Positions 8,234 through 16,566 of a stretch of DNA of 47,375 nucleotides are shown here, piece by piece (position 1 is the first letter of the stretch; every line of letters begins with the position of its first letter). The notes beneath the pieces were generated by a model. It was not told where the DNA came from and searched no databases. It saw nothing but the letters and a program-made list of their open reading frames with translations. This stretch comes from an uncultured Acidobacteriota bacterium. Lineage in GTDB: Bacteria > Acidobacteriota > Thermoanaerobaculia > Gp7-AA8. The stretch is from NCBI GenBank assembly GCA_946887105.1, contig CAMPKJ010000009.1:1-47375 (forward strand), read 5' to 3'. Both the position numbers and the translations under genes were made by a program.

Positions 8234-9301
8234 TCACTCGGCGTAAGCGTCGCCGGGCTCGTACCGCCACTCGGTCTGATGCTTCGCGCCTTCGGCGAAG
8301 CGCGGATCGATGTACTCCTCGAACGCGATGTCGCGATCGAGCACCCCGGTCTGACGCATCAGGCGAACGATCAGCTCGAAGTCCTTGCGCAGCGGCGTGA
8401 GCGGCTGGTACTGCACGCGATCGAGAGGATTCGTGAGCGCCCATCGCAACAGGCGCGGGTCCTGGCGGAAGTAAAAGCGTCCGACGAAATCGGCCGCATG
8501 CTCGCGCCGCGCGCGCCGTTTGGGCGGATTGTCGAGCCACAGTCCGGAGCGGGCGATGCCGTCGACCAGCACCTGCACCGCTTCCGGCTTGTTCGCGATC
8601 GCGTCTTCGCGGACCACCAGCACGCACGAGATGTAGTCCGGCCAGTATTCACGGGCGTGAAAGAGCACGCGGCCGAAGCCGGCCATCTCCGCCTGCGACG
8701 GATACGGCTCGCCCATCGAGAACGCATCGATCGCGTCGGCGGCGAGCGCGCCGGCGACGTCGGGCGGCGCCATCTCCACCATGCGCAGGTCGTTCGCGGT
8801 CATGCCGTGCTTCTCCATCGCGCGAAACAGGATCAGGCGCTCGTCGGAGAAGCGGCTGGGGATGGCCACGATCCTCCCCTTCAGGTCGGCGAACGTCTGC
8901 ACCGGCCCGTTTTTCTGCACGACCACCGCGCTGCCGTAGCGGTGGCCGAGGTAAACGATCTTCACCGGAACGCCCTGAGCACGCAGGGCGATGGCCATCG
9001 GTGCGACCATGAACGCCGCCTGCATCTGGTTCGAGATCAGCGCTTCCTTGATCTCGGGAAATCCCTGGAACATGCGAGGGATGAACAGATGACCGGATTT
9101 CGAGTTGGCGGCGATGTAGTCCGTCACCGGGCACGCCAGGTGTCACGTGACCGGAATGTAGGCGACGTTGAGCTTGCGCCGGCTCTCCGGCAGACGGTCG
9201 TTGAGAAGCACCGTCCAGTCGACGTTCGTGGCCAGGTGCGCGGCCGTGATCACGGCCACCCAGGCGAAGACGAGCAGCGCAATTTTGCGCGTATTGGTCA
9301 T
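8234..9301 (-). CDS. NitT/TauT-like ABC substrate-binding protein with in-frame UGA (candidate selenoprotein)
   Basis: Read through one internal TGA, the gene encodes 355 residues. An ATG at 9301 is preceded by GGGAGGAAGGA. Then come an N-terminal hydrophobic segment (about 6-24), the strand LNVAYIPVT, the TGA (9145-9143, codon 53), and HLACPVTDYIAANSK and the rest of an NMT1/CmpA-like binding fold (MVAPMAIALRAQGV, VYLGHRYGSAVVV). The frame is identical on both sides, with no other defect in 355 codons. Related proteins, as I remember them, have Cys here (V-T-C-H-L-x-C-P-V-T-D), so UGA replaces a Cys four residues before a second Cys. A hairpin 19 nt downstream could serve as a bacterial SECIS. 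A single nonsense mutation or sequencing error is the alternative. The gene lies downstream of the ATPase and permease genes. Confidence 0.75.
9109..9129 (-). promoter_or_regulatory. Possible SECIS hairpin after the in-frame UGA
   Basis: On the minus strand CGGTGA (9129-9124) pairs with TCGCCG (9114-9109) as six base pairs including one G-U. They enclose the 9-nt loop CGGACTACA with a G at loop position 2. The loop begins 19 nt after the UGA (9145-9143), within the 16-37 nt spacing known for bacterial SECIS elements. The fit is by eye; a short hairpin in GC-rich coding DNA can arise by chance. Confidence 0.4.
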
Positions 9302-9316
9302 TCCTTCCTCCCTTCC

Positions 9317-9395
9317 AGTTCCTCGGAGTTCCTCGGCAGTTCCTCGGCAATCCCCCTCCGAGGAACTCCGAGGAACCGAGGCACTCCGAGGAACT
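9317..9395. repeat. TTCCTCGG-word palindrome, copy B
   Basis: Three left words of the TTCCTCGG type and four right words of the CCGAGGAAC type surround a CAATCCCCCT centre. It fills the 92-nt gap between the ABC permease stop (9396-9394, which it overlaps) and the binding-protein start (9301). Because it sits inside what should be one operon, a full terminator role is unlikely; attenuation or mRNA processing fits better. Confidence 0.85.
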
Positions 9396-10125
9396 AGACA
9401 TAAAACGCCCACTTCACGAACTGCAATCGCTCGGTGAGGCGAATGAGCGTATCGAGCAACAGTCCGATCACGCCGATCAGCAGCATGCCGCCGACCACCA
9501 GGTCGTAGCGCTGCCCGGCATTGCGCGAGTCGATGATCAGATAGCCGAGGCCGGAGTCGACCGCGATCATCTCCGCGGCGACGAGGACCAGCCAGGCGAT
9601 GCCGAACGCGATGCGCAGGCCGACCAGAATGCGCGGCAGGACGGCGGGAATGATCACGCGCGTCATCAACGCGGACGTGCTCAGTCCGAAATTGCGTCCG
9701 GCCTGGATGTACACGACCGGCACGTTGCGCACGCCGTTCATGGTCGTGACCACCACGGGAAAAAACGAAGCGAGAAAGATGAGAAAGATCGGCGCGAGGT
9801 TGCTCACGCCGAACCAGATCACGGCCAGCGGCATCCACGCGAGCGGCGAGATCGGCCGCAGCATCTGGATCAATGGATTGGTCGCGCGTGCGAGCGCCGG
9901 CCACCATCCCAGTGCCAGTCCGACCGGCACGCCCAGTGCCACGGCGGCGAGATAGCCGGCGCCGACACGGAACAGCGAGTCGGCGATGTAGCTGCCGAGG
10001 TGCGGCAGCTGGGTGATGCCGCGCGCGACGGCGATCGGCGACGGGAAGATTTTCGTGGCGGTGAGAACGACGGCGGCATGCCAGAGGAGCAGCACCGCCA
10101 GCGGCACGATCCAGCGGCCCTTCAT
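9394..10125 (-). CDS. ABC transporter permease, NitT/TauT type
   Basis: The 243-residue inner-membrane protein has about six hydrophobic segments. It carries the conserved permease signature region near RPISPLAWMPLAVIWFGVS and an EAA-loop-like stretch, AGRNFGLSTSALMTRVIIPA. The start codon ATG (10125-10123) overlaps the ATPase stop as ATGA, showing a coupled operon. It is a paralogue of the orphan permease at 16567-17394. The substrate is unknown; family members move nitrate, taurine, sulfonates, bicarbonate or pyrimidine precursors. Confidence 0.92.
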   Translation of the reverse strand: MKGRWIVPLAVLLLWHAAVVLTATKIFPSPIAVARGITQLPHLGSYIADSLFRVGAGYLAAVALGVPVGLALGWWPALARATNPLIQMLRPISPLAWMPLAVIWFGVSNLAPIFLIFLASFFPVVVTTMNGVRNVPVVYIQAGRNFGLSTSALMTRVIIPAVLPRILVGLRIAFGIAWLVLVAAEMIAVDSGLGYLIIDSRNAGQRYDLVVGGMLLIGVIGLLLDTLIRLTERLQFVKWAFYV

Positions 10126-10856
10126 ACCTGGTGCGCCAGTCCGATCTCGCCGAAGATCTCGTCGCGCCATGCGATGTAACGCGGATCGGAGAGATCGCGC
10201 GGATGCGGGATGTCGATGTCCACCACGCGCCGGATCTTTCCGGGACGCGCGGACAGCACGACCACGCGGTCGGCGAGCTGCACGGACTCTTCGATGTCGT
10301 GCGTGACGAAGAGGATGGTCTTCTTCTCCGCCTGCCAGATCCGCAACAGCTCGCGCCGCATCTGCAGCCGGGTGATGGAGTCGAGCGCGCCGAACGGCTC
10401 GTCGAGGTAAAGCACGTCGGGATCGACCGCCAGCGCTCTGGCGACCTCGAGCCGCTGCTTCATCCCGCCCGACAGCTCGCGTGGATACGACTGCTCGAAG
10501 CCGCGCAGTCCGACCATCTGCACGTAATGCGCGATGCGCTCGCGCTTCTCGTTTTCGCTCTGCCGGAACAACCCGAAGCCGATGTTCTCCTCGACTGTGA
10601 GCCACGGAAATACACCGCGCTCCTGAAACACGAAAATGCGCCGCGGATCGGGCCCGCTCACGAGCTCCCCATCGATCGCAACGTGTCCTTCGGTCGGCTG
10701 CAGAAACCCGCCGACGATGTTCAGCAGCGTCGACTTCCCACACCCCGACGGTCCGAGCAGACAAACGAACTCCCCCTCGGAAACGGCGAGGTTGATGTCG
10801 TCGAGCACGCGGATGCTCGCGAACGACATGCCGATGTTGGAGAAGAGGACCTTCAA
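10122..10856 (-). CDS. ABC transporter ATPase, NitT/TauT type
   Basis: The 244-residue ATPase has Walker A GPSGCGKST (35-43), a Q-loop (FVFQER), the signature LSGGM (128-132), Walker B VLYLDEP (148-154) and an H-loop (VTHD). Its sequence is of the SsuB/TauB/NrtD kind. It is 33 bp downstream of the DUF6345-like gene on the same strand and overlaps the permease gene by 4 nt, so read-through from the CHAT operon is possible. Confidence 0.95.
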   Translation of the reverse strand: MKVLFSNIGMSFASIRVLDDINLAVSEGEFVCLLGPSGCGKSTLLNIVGGFLQPTEGHVAIDGELVSGPDPRRIFVFQERGVFPWLTVEENIGFGLFRQSENEKRERIAHYVQMVGLRGFEQSYPRELSGGMKQRLEVARALAVDPDVLYLDEPFGALDSITRLQMRRELLRIWQAEKKTILFVTHDIEESVQLADRVVVLSARPGKIRRVVDIDIPHPRDLSDPRYIAWRDEIFGEIGLAHQV

Positions 10857-10889
10857 AATCGCGCGGAGGGTAGCACAGGGACTACGCGC

Positions 10890-12395
10890 TCAGTCTTTGA
10901 ACCAAAAACTCTCCAGACAAGTTGGATCGAGACGCGCCAAGTCGCGGCGTTTGGCGTGATCGTGACCGCACACAGTGATGGCAGCGCCGCGGCCGGTTTT
11001 CTTCGTGCCGGCCGGCGAGGCCCCCAATGCCTGGCGATTCGCGGATGCGATTTCGGCAAACCAGCTGCGAATCATCGGCTTGTCGTCATATAGATGACGG
11101 GCAAACGCGATGGAGACGCCATCGCTGATGCTCATGGTGGTGCGATAGCCGAGAACGGTGTGCAATCCGCCGAAGACTTTCCGCCAAGGAGCATCCCAGC
11201 CCGACTTGTCATCGTCCGCGGTTTGGATGACTTCGCACGAGTGCAGGATCAGCAAGCGGAGCGATTCCTCGCCCGCCCCGTAGCCTCCGGTATTGACGAC
11301 GTCCACCCACTCCAGTCTCCTGCCCATCCCCAGGACCTGGATTCGTCCAGGAAGTCCATGCGACTCGATCAGGGCGATGTGTGACGAATCGATGAACCCC
11401 GATTTTTCAGACAGGAGCATCGGTTCTTCGAGAAAGCAGAAGTGCCGGGGCGCCAGATTGCTGCCTTGCAGCGTGAGGCCGGCAACGAACAGGTAACCGT
11501 TTTCGATCCATTGATTTCCATCCGTGGTGAGAGCGTACCGGTCCAGGCGCATCCCGGCCGGATTCGTTTGTACGGGAGCGTTGCAGTCGACGGCCAGCTG
11601 ATTGGAGGGCGGCGGTGGCTCGGGTTCGCGGTTCACGGCCGGGATGAACACATCCATCGTATCCGCCGGCGCTCCGTCGAAGCGATTTACGCTCACGACG
11701 ACGCGGTACGCCGGATAAAGGAAGTTCCGGTCGTCGTAATAGACGAGCTCCGGCGACGACAAGACATCTACGAACACGAAACGCGCGTCGGGAATGGCTC
11801 GCTCGATGCCGGACACCAGCGTTTTCTCATCGAGCGGGATTCGTTGAGAGCTTGTGGGCGGACCGCTCACCCTGTCCCACCGAATGACTGCCGAAACGAT
11901 GTCGTCCCCGCGGATCTCCAACGACGCGACCGAGCCGACGCCATAAATCGGAAACGGACCGACGAATCGATTGACGCGATACCAGGACGAATCCTCCACG
12001 ACGTCGCCGCGCGTGCCGTCGTTCTGTACCCTTTGTCGCGCCACGACCAGGCGCTCCGCCAACTCATGTCGGGTTTCACCGCCGGCCGAAGGACCGAGAA
12101 CGCTATTGAAGAACGAACTCGCCGTCTGCCGCGCCGCAACGGGATCGACGTCGTTGGGCGCGAGTGGCGGAGAGGCTAGGAACAGTGCGACATCAGGTCC
12201 GCCGTCCGGCACCGGCACTTGCATTGCTGTCGCTACCCGGCCTCGCAGCGCGTTATCCGGCCCAAGCGGGAACACATTCATCGTTTCCCCAGGGAGCGAG
12301 GGCGGCATCCGCACTTTCGCAGGAATGGCCACTCTGGCTTCTCCCTCCAGCGCAGCGACGACCACCAACAAAACGATCGCGGCGTTGATTTTCAC
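10890..12395 (-). CDS. Secreted protein with DUF6345-like C-terminal domain (His/Cys pair)
   Basis: The 501-residue protein starts at a GTG (12395-12393) that overlaps the stop of the preceding gene as GTGA; the frame stays open upstream, but that part is antisense-like. The N-terminal segment INAAIVLLVVVAALEGEA looks like a signal peptide. The C-terminal third has ALIESHGLPG (His at about 346) and LLILHSCEVI (Cys at about 387), then GLHTVLGYRTT. This pattern fits DUF6345 as I recall it and is reminiscent of the His-Gly and Cys dyad of caspase-fold proteases. Activity is not shown. A proline-rich linker (PEPPPPS) separates the domains. It is the third gene of the CHAT operon and may act on, or be processed by, the CHAT protein. 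Confidence 0.75.
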   Translation of the reverse strand: MKINAAIVLLVVVAALEGEARVAIPAKVRMPPSLPGETMNVFPLGPDNALRGRVATAMQVPVPDGGPDVALFLASPPLAPNDVDPVAARQTASSFFNSVLGPSAGGETRHELAERLVVARQRVQNDGTRGDVVEDSSWYRVNRFVGPFPIYGVGSVASLEIRGDDIVSAVIRWDRVSGPPTSSQRIPLDEKTLVSGIERAIPDARFVFVDVLSSPELVYYDDRNFLYPAYRVVVSVNRFDGAPADTMDVFIPAVNREPEPPPPSNQLAVDCNAPVQTNPAGMRLDRYALTTDGNQWIENGYLFVAGLTLQGSNLAPRHFCFLEEPMLLSEKSGFIDSSHIALIESHGLPGRIQVLGMGRRLEWVDVVNTGGYGAGEESLRLLILHSCEVIQTADDDKSGWDAPWRKVFGGLHTVLGYRTTMSISDGVSIAFARHLYDDKPMIRSWFAEIASANRQALGASPAGTKKTGRGAAITVCGHDHAKRRDLARLDPTCLESFWFKD

Positions 12396-13312
12396 CGCGT
12401 TCCTCGCAATGGAATGCAGTTCGCGCGAGCGCCGCCCGGATCCATGATCGGAAACGGATAGCGATGAGGAATGGGCGGATCCGCAGGTACGGGGCGGTTC
12501 ATCATCCGATAGAACGCGCCGAAATGGACGTCCACCGCTTCGGGATGGATATGACCCATCGGCACGGCGTCGTTCGGCATCAGGTTTCCGATCTCGATCT
12601 GGGCCGTGTTCTTGAGGACCAGCGTCAATGTCTTCGTCCCAAGTGCGTCTCCCACCAGTGGCCTCACCGTCAATGTGACCGGGCCATCCGCCTCGGCTTG
12701 AAGCACGGCTTGATCGGCCACTTTCTGCTTGTGATACGTGACTTCCGAAAAGCGAAACCTGGACGGAAGAAACGTCCACTCGCCGCCATTGTCGAAGTTC
12801 CCCGCCGACAATTTTCCGCGAGCGAGCGTCAATCTGGCCGCGATGAGGGCCGCGTCTGCCGACGACAGATAGTCGTTGTCGAGCGAACCGCAGGTGGGGC
12901 ACACATCTTTGTGATGAGGGATCGAGTGATAGCTCTTCAGTTCGTCACTCTCTCCCGGGTTGAGCTCGCTGACCTTCCTCCCGCAGTCCGCATCCGTACA
13001 GATGACCAGCGGGCTGGGGGTGAGGTTGCCTCCGGTCAGCGTGATCTGGTCTCCGCGCAACGCGTAATACGCGAATTCCGTCGCGCCGGTTGCTTTCTTG
13101 AAAAGGAAATCGGGCGCGCGCAGGCAAGGCGCCGTACATGAATCGATGTCGCCAGTTTTGACCTTGACGTATGCGTAATGTTCGGTCAAGACCTGGCCGT
13201 GCGGGGCCGACGCCATGGCGATGTTGGGAATGACGACGTCTACAGGTTGGGACGCTTGTGAGGCCCCGAGGAGGTAAACGACTCCGGTGATGACGATTTC
13301 GATGGCGTTCAT
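12392..13312 (-). CDS. Secreted Cys-containing protein of unknown function in the CHAT operon
   Basis: I do not recognise the 306-residue product. It has an N-terminal hydrophobic stretch (about 5-20) compatible with a signal peptide. Cysteines occur in pairs (DSCTAPC, CTDADCG, DVCPTCG), and HHKD directly precedes the last pair, suggesting disulfides or a metal site. The remainder looks mainly beta, with a strand-rich part near TLTVRPLVGDALGTKTLTLV. It starts 9 bp after the CHAT gene and its stop overlaps the next gene's GTG. Position between two putative proteases makes it a candidate substrate, inhibitor or partner; this is inference only. Confidence 0.75.
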   Translation of the reverse strand: MNAIEIVITGVVYLLGASQASQPVDVVIPNIAMASAPHGQVLTEHYAYVKVKTGDIDSCTAPCLRAPDFLFKKATGATEFAYYALRGDQITLTGGNLTPSPLVICTDADCGRKVSELNPGESDELKSYHSIPHHKDVCPTCGSLDNDYLSSADAALIAARLTLARGKLSAGNFDNGGEWTFLPSRFRFSEVTYHKQKVADQAVLQAEADGPVTLTVRPLVGDALGTKTLTLVLKNTAQIEIGNLMPNDAVPMGHIHPEAVDVHFGAFYRMMNRPVPADPPIPHRYPFPIMDPGGARANCIPLRGTR

Positions 13313-13321
13313 GCATCCTCC

Positions 13322-16300
13322 TTACATTTGCATCTGAAACGCCGCCCACGCCGAAATGGCGTCGCGTCGCAGAATTGCCGATTTCTGGGTGAGCCTCAGC
13401 GCTTGTTCCGGCACGATGCCGCGGCGGAGGTGCTGGTGAAACTCCGCCATCAGGCGCGCTGTCGATTGATCGTCGACGTCCCATAGCGACCCCACCACCG
13501 CCGATGCACCCGCGGCAACAAACGCACCGGCCAGGCTCAATGTGGCACGCCCCTCGGTTTCGTCGTCCGTGCGGCACCCGGCCAGAACGACGACCGGCCG
13601 CCGATGGAGTTGCAGCCCGAGCACGTCGTATGCGCGCAAGCGTCTGCTCCCGAACTCGATGGCGTTCTGCAGCGGCCGCCTATCGACACGTCCGTGCCCG
13701 CTGATGTGAATGACGTCGAACTGCGCCGCCATGGCCATGAATGACTCGGGCGTTGCGGCGGCACCGGTGAGCGTCGTGCTTTGACCATCATAGATGTAGG
13801 CCAGGGCCGCAATCTCTGCGCGCGCCCCAGGCAACGATGGCGCGCCGGGTGCCGAATCGGGCAACGCCACCAATACGTTTTGGCCGGCGGCTTTCGACGT
13901 GAATCCTCCCCACGCGACACTGGCGAGGGCGCGCGCCGTCGCCACACGGCGGCGTTCGACCAGGAACCGGCTGCCATCGTGGAGCGCCCCAACGGGTACC
14001 CGGCGCAGGATCGAGGCGGGCGCATACACGAGCAGAGAGTCGTCCGTCAGGTGTTCGCGCAGCGGGCCGAGAAGCGTGTCGTATAGACGCCGTGACTGCG
14101 TTTGCAAGGCGGCATGGTCCGACGATCGGAGCGCGAACAGGAATTCGTCGATCTCCGCTTGAAGCGCGGCCGCCATCACCGGTTTCGCGACGAACTGCGT
14201 CTGGCCATCGCGAAGAACCCATGTGCGCAGCGTTTCGTCGCGCAGATCCTGGTGAACGAAGGTAACGCCGGCCGGAACGCTGTCCACCAAACGTTGCCCC
14301 TGCGCCTCGGCATCCAGCACGTCGCGGCCCGGCTCCGCCCAGGCGGCATGAAACGTTTCCAACGTCACCAGACGGGGCCGGTCGGAGAACCAGAGCGCCG
14401 CCTCCGGTCTGCCGCGCATCAACTGAACGTCCGAGGCCATCAGGAGCAAGGCCTTCGCACGTTCGGCAAAGAGAGTGCGCATGAATGGATCCTGAACGTC
14501 ACGCGCCTGGCGCGTCAGTTCCGTCAATGCCGTGACCAGGTTTGCGTCGGCGCTCCTGAAATCCGCGGTCGCGGCACGCGCGTGCGCGGTCTGCGCCAGC
14601 GCCGTCATGGCGTTGAACTGGTCGTCATTGGAGCGATAGAACTGCAACGCCTTGTCAAGATCAGGCATCGCGGTCGTTCGGAACGTGATTTCGGACGTGA
14701 CCAGGTGCAGGTTCGCCTCGGACCGCGCGCGAATGCCGGGGTCCTCGATGCGATCGAGCGCGCCGTGGATTTGCTCGAGGGCGGCCGAAGTGAGCGGTTG
14801 TCCCATCCGCGATCGGGCCAATGCGCGCCACATCCCTGCCTCGGTCAGCCACATCGAGTCACCCCGACGCTGCGCATCGGCTGCGATCTCGGCAAGAATC
14901 ACGTCCGCGGCGTACTCCAGCTCATCGCGAACCGCGGCCATGGCCACCGACATCCAGACCAGCGGCCGCGCGCTGACATCGCGGCCGCGAAACATCTGCA
15001 CGCCGGCCATGCGATCGCTCCAAGCCTCGTCCGTCGCGGTCATGTAATCGAGCGTCTCGGCGCGCAGATGCAGAACGGTGGCGACGTTTTCGTGTTCACC
15101 GGCGTTTCGAAAACCTTCCAACGAGAGCTCGTACGCGTCGACAGAAGCACCGGGTCGGCCGGTTTGCACATGCGCGAGGCCCATCACCCATCCTCGGATG
15201 CCGCGCAGTGCGAAATACCGTTCCGGCGGCGCTGACGGATCGATGGTCTTCAAAATGTCCGCATACCGGTTAGACGCGTGCACCATGGCCGCGCGATAAA
15301 CATTGGCCAAGAGCGCCAGCGGGTTGCCGGCCGCGCGCAGGCCCTCTTCCGCGCGCGCCAAACGCTGTTCGGCCAGCGCAATCCGCCGATTGTTGTAGGC
15401 ATCGCGTCCCTCGCCAAAAAGACGAATCGCGGCGATGGTCGTATCGCGGCGATCCGGATCGCGTGTGGCCTCGGCGATCGCCGCTGCGACGTCCGCCAAC
15501 AGCACGTCTCCTGTGCCGGATTCGAAGGCGAGGCCCAGAGAGCGGATCGTTTCCAGTCGCTGTGCTTCGACGTTCAAGCCTGTCCCGGCGGCAGCCGCCC
15601 ATGCGGCCAGAAACTCGTCCTCTCCCAGCGCACGCGCCTCTTTCGGGTGTGCGCGGACGATGTGACGCGCCGCCTCCACGTCGCCGCGCGCGCAAGCCGC
15701 AACGAGTGTTCCGCGAACGGCATCGGTGAACGATGAGGTTGCGTCGTTTCGCGCATCCGTCGATCGCCTGGTCCTGGCCTCCTCCGCCCATGCGGAATCG
15801 CCTTCGAGCTCGAAATAGGTTTCCCACGCCCGAGAGGCGTAGTTGCGAAGGTTCAGTTGTTCGAGCAGCATCGCTCGCGTCCACGCACTGGCCGCCGTGC
15901 GTTGCAAAGCCCACGATCGTTCGGCTGCATCCAACGCGAAGACATACTTTCGCGTGTCGCCTTCCTCGGCACATTGGAAGTGAGCGGCGGCGAGGTCATT
16001 CCAAAGCGCCGCGATTCGCTCCACCGGCACGTGCGTGATTTCCCCTCGTTGCAACGCGCGGCGCAGAATGCCGCCGGAGCTCAGGGCCTCTCCGGCGACG
16101 AGAAGAGCCAGTCCGCGCACATGGAGCGTCTCGGCGGATTCGGCGTCGTCGTTCGTATCTTGCGCGTCGGCAGCAATCTCGAGGAAGGTCCAGCCTTCCC
16201 GGCCGGTTCTATCGCGGTCGCCTCTCGTAGCCGGCCCCCTCGTAATCGGCATGGCAGGGCGATAAGGAACGTCGACGCTCAACCGCAGCCTGGTGGCGCG

Positions 16301-16444
16301 GAACGGCCTCTCGCGCAACGCCCGTCGAAGGGTCGCTTCGCGACTGGAAGGAGCAAGGATGTTCGATGCGGCGAAGAAGCCGAGGACGAGCACCAGCGGC
16401 AACCCGATCACGACAACCGTCGTTCTCGTTCTCGTGAGAATCAT
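13322..16444 (-). CDS. Membrane-anchored or exported TPR-CHAT caspase-like protease
   Basis: The 1040-residue protein starts with a basic N-terminus and one hydrophobic segment (about 10-26), so most of it should lie outside the cytoplasmic membrane. A long helical TPR-like region (about 100-700) is followed by a C-terminal CHAT domain. The catalytic pair is visible as HISGHG (His at about 917) and VVLAGC (Cys at about 957), followed by GSLWDVDD typical of CHAT. CHAT proteins are caspase/separase relatives. Residues about 108-226 align with the extracytoplasmic domain of the anti-sigma factor at 20005-20847. It heads a three-gene operon. The ATG has AGAGGG immediately upstream, a tightly spaced ribosome site. 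Confidence 0.93.
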   Translation of the reverse strand: MILTRTRTTVVVIGLPLVLVLGFFAASNILAPSSREATLRRALRERPFRATRLRLSVDVPYRPAMPITRGPATRGDRDRTGREGWTFLEIAADAQDTNDDAESAETLHVRGLALLVAGEALSSGGILRRALQRGEITHVPVERIAALWNDLAAAHFQCAEEGDTRKYVFALDAAERSWALQRTAASAWTRAMLLEQLNLRNYASRAWETYFELEGDSAWAEEARTRRSTDARNDATSSFTDAVRGTLVAACARGDVEAARHIVRAHPKEARALGEDEFLAAWAAAAGTGLNVEAQRLETIRSLGLAFESGTGDVLLADVAAAIAEATRDPDRRDTTIAAIRLFGEGRDAYNNRRIALAEQRLARAEEGLRAAGNPLALLANVYRAAMVHASNRYADILKTIDPSAPPERYFALRGIRGWVMGLAHVQTGRPGASVDAYELSLEGFRNAGEHENVATVLHLRAETLDYMTATDEAWSDRMAGVQMFRGRDVSARPLVWMSVAMAAVRDELEYAADVILAEIAADAQRRGDSMWLTEAGMWRALARSRMGQPLTSAALEQIHGALDRIEDPGIRARSEANLHLVTSEITFRTTAMPDLDKALQFYRSNDDQFNAMTALAQTAHARAATADFRSADANLVTALTELTRQARDVQDPFMRTLFAERAKALLLMASDVQLMRGRPEAALWFSDRPRLVTLETFHAAWAEPGRDVLDAEAQGQRLVDSVPAGVTFVHQDLRDETLRTWVLRDGQTQFVAKPVMAAALQAEIDEFLFALRSSDHAALQTQSRRLYDTLLGPLREHLTDDSLLVYAPASILRRVPVGALHDGSRFLVERRRVATARALASVAWGGFTSKAAGQNVLVALPDSAPGAPSLPGARAEIAALAYIYDGQSTTLTGAAATPESFMAMAAQFDVIHISGHGRVDRRPLQNAIEFGSRRLRAYDVLGLQLHRRPVVVLAGCRTDDETEGRATLSLAGAFVAAGASAVVGSLWDVDDQSTARLMAEFHQHLRRGIVPEQALRLTQKSAILRRDAISAWAAFQMQM

Positions 16445-16566
16445 CCCTCTGCCACACTCTTGATGTTAGAGGTGCACGCCGACAGATTTCCCGCACGTTC
16501 GTCGCGCGACGAGACGGGATCTCCGCTTCTCTGAACCGAATGCGCGTCAGTCTAGCAGCAGACCGC

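Noticed and set aside
9143..9301. A separate 52-residue gene ending at the TGA at 9143-9145
   Set aside because: The sequence after the TGA continues the same protein fold in the same frame, so a single recoded or mutated gene is more likely than two genes.
12396..12902. Upstream extension of the DUF6345-like gene to 12902
   Set aside because: It overlaps the preceding gene out of frame and has low-complexity Arg/Ser/Gly composition. The GTG at 12395 gives a signal peptide and the standard GTGA coupling.
10890..16444. CHAT operon as a type III-E CRISPR (Craspase) or gasdermin-type defence system
   Set aside because: No Cas7-11, gasdermin-like or other effector gene is present, and all three products appear to be exported, which does not fit those cytoplasmic systems.
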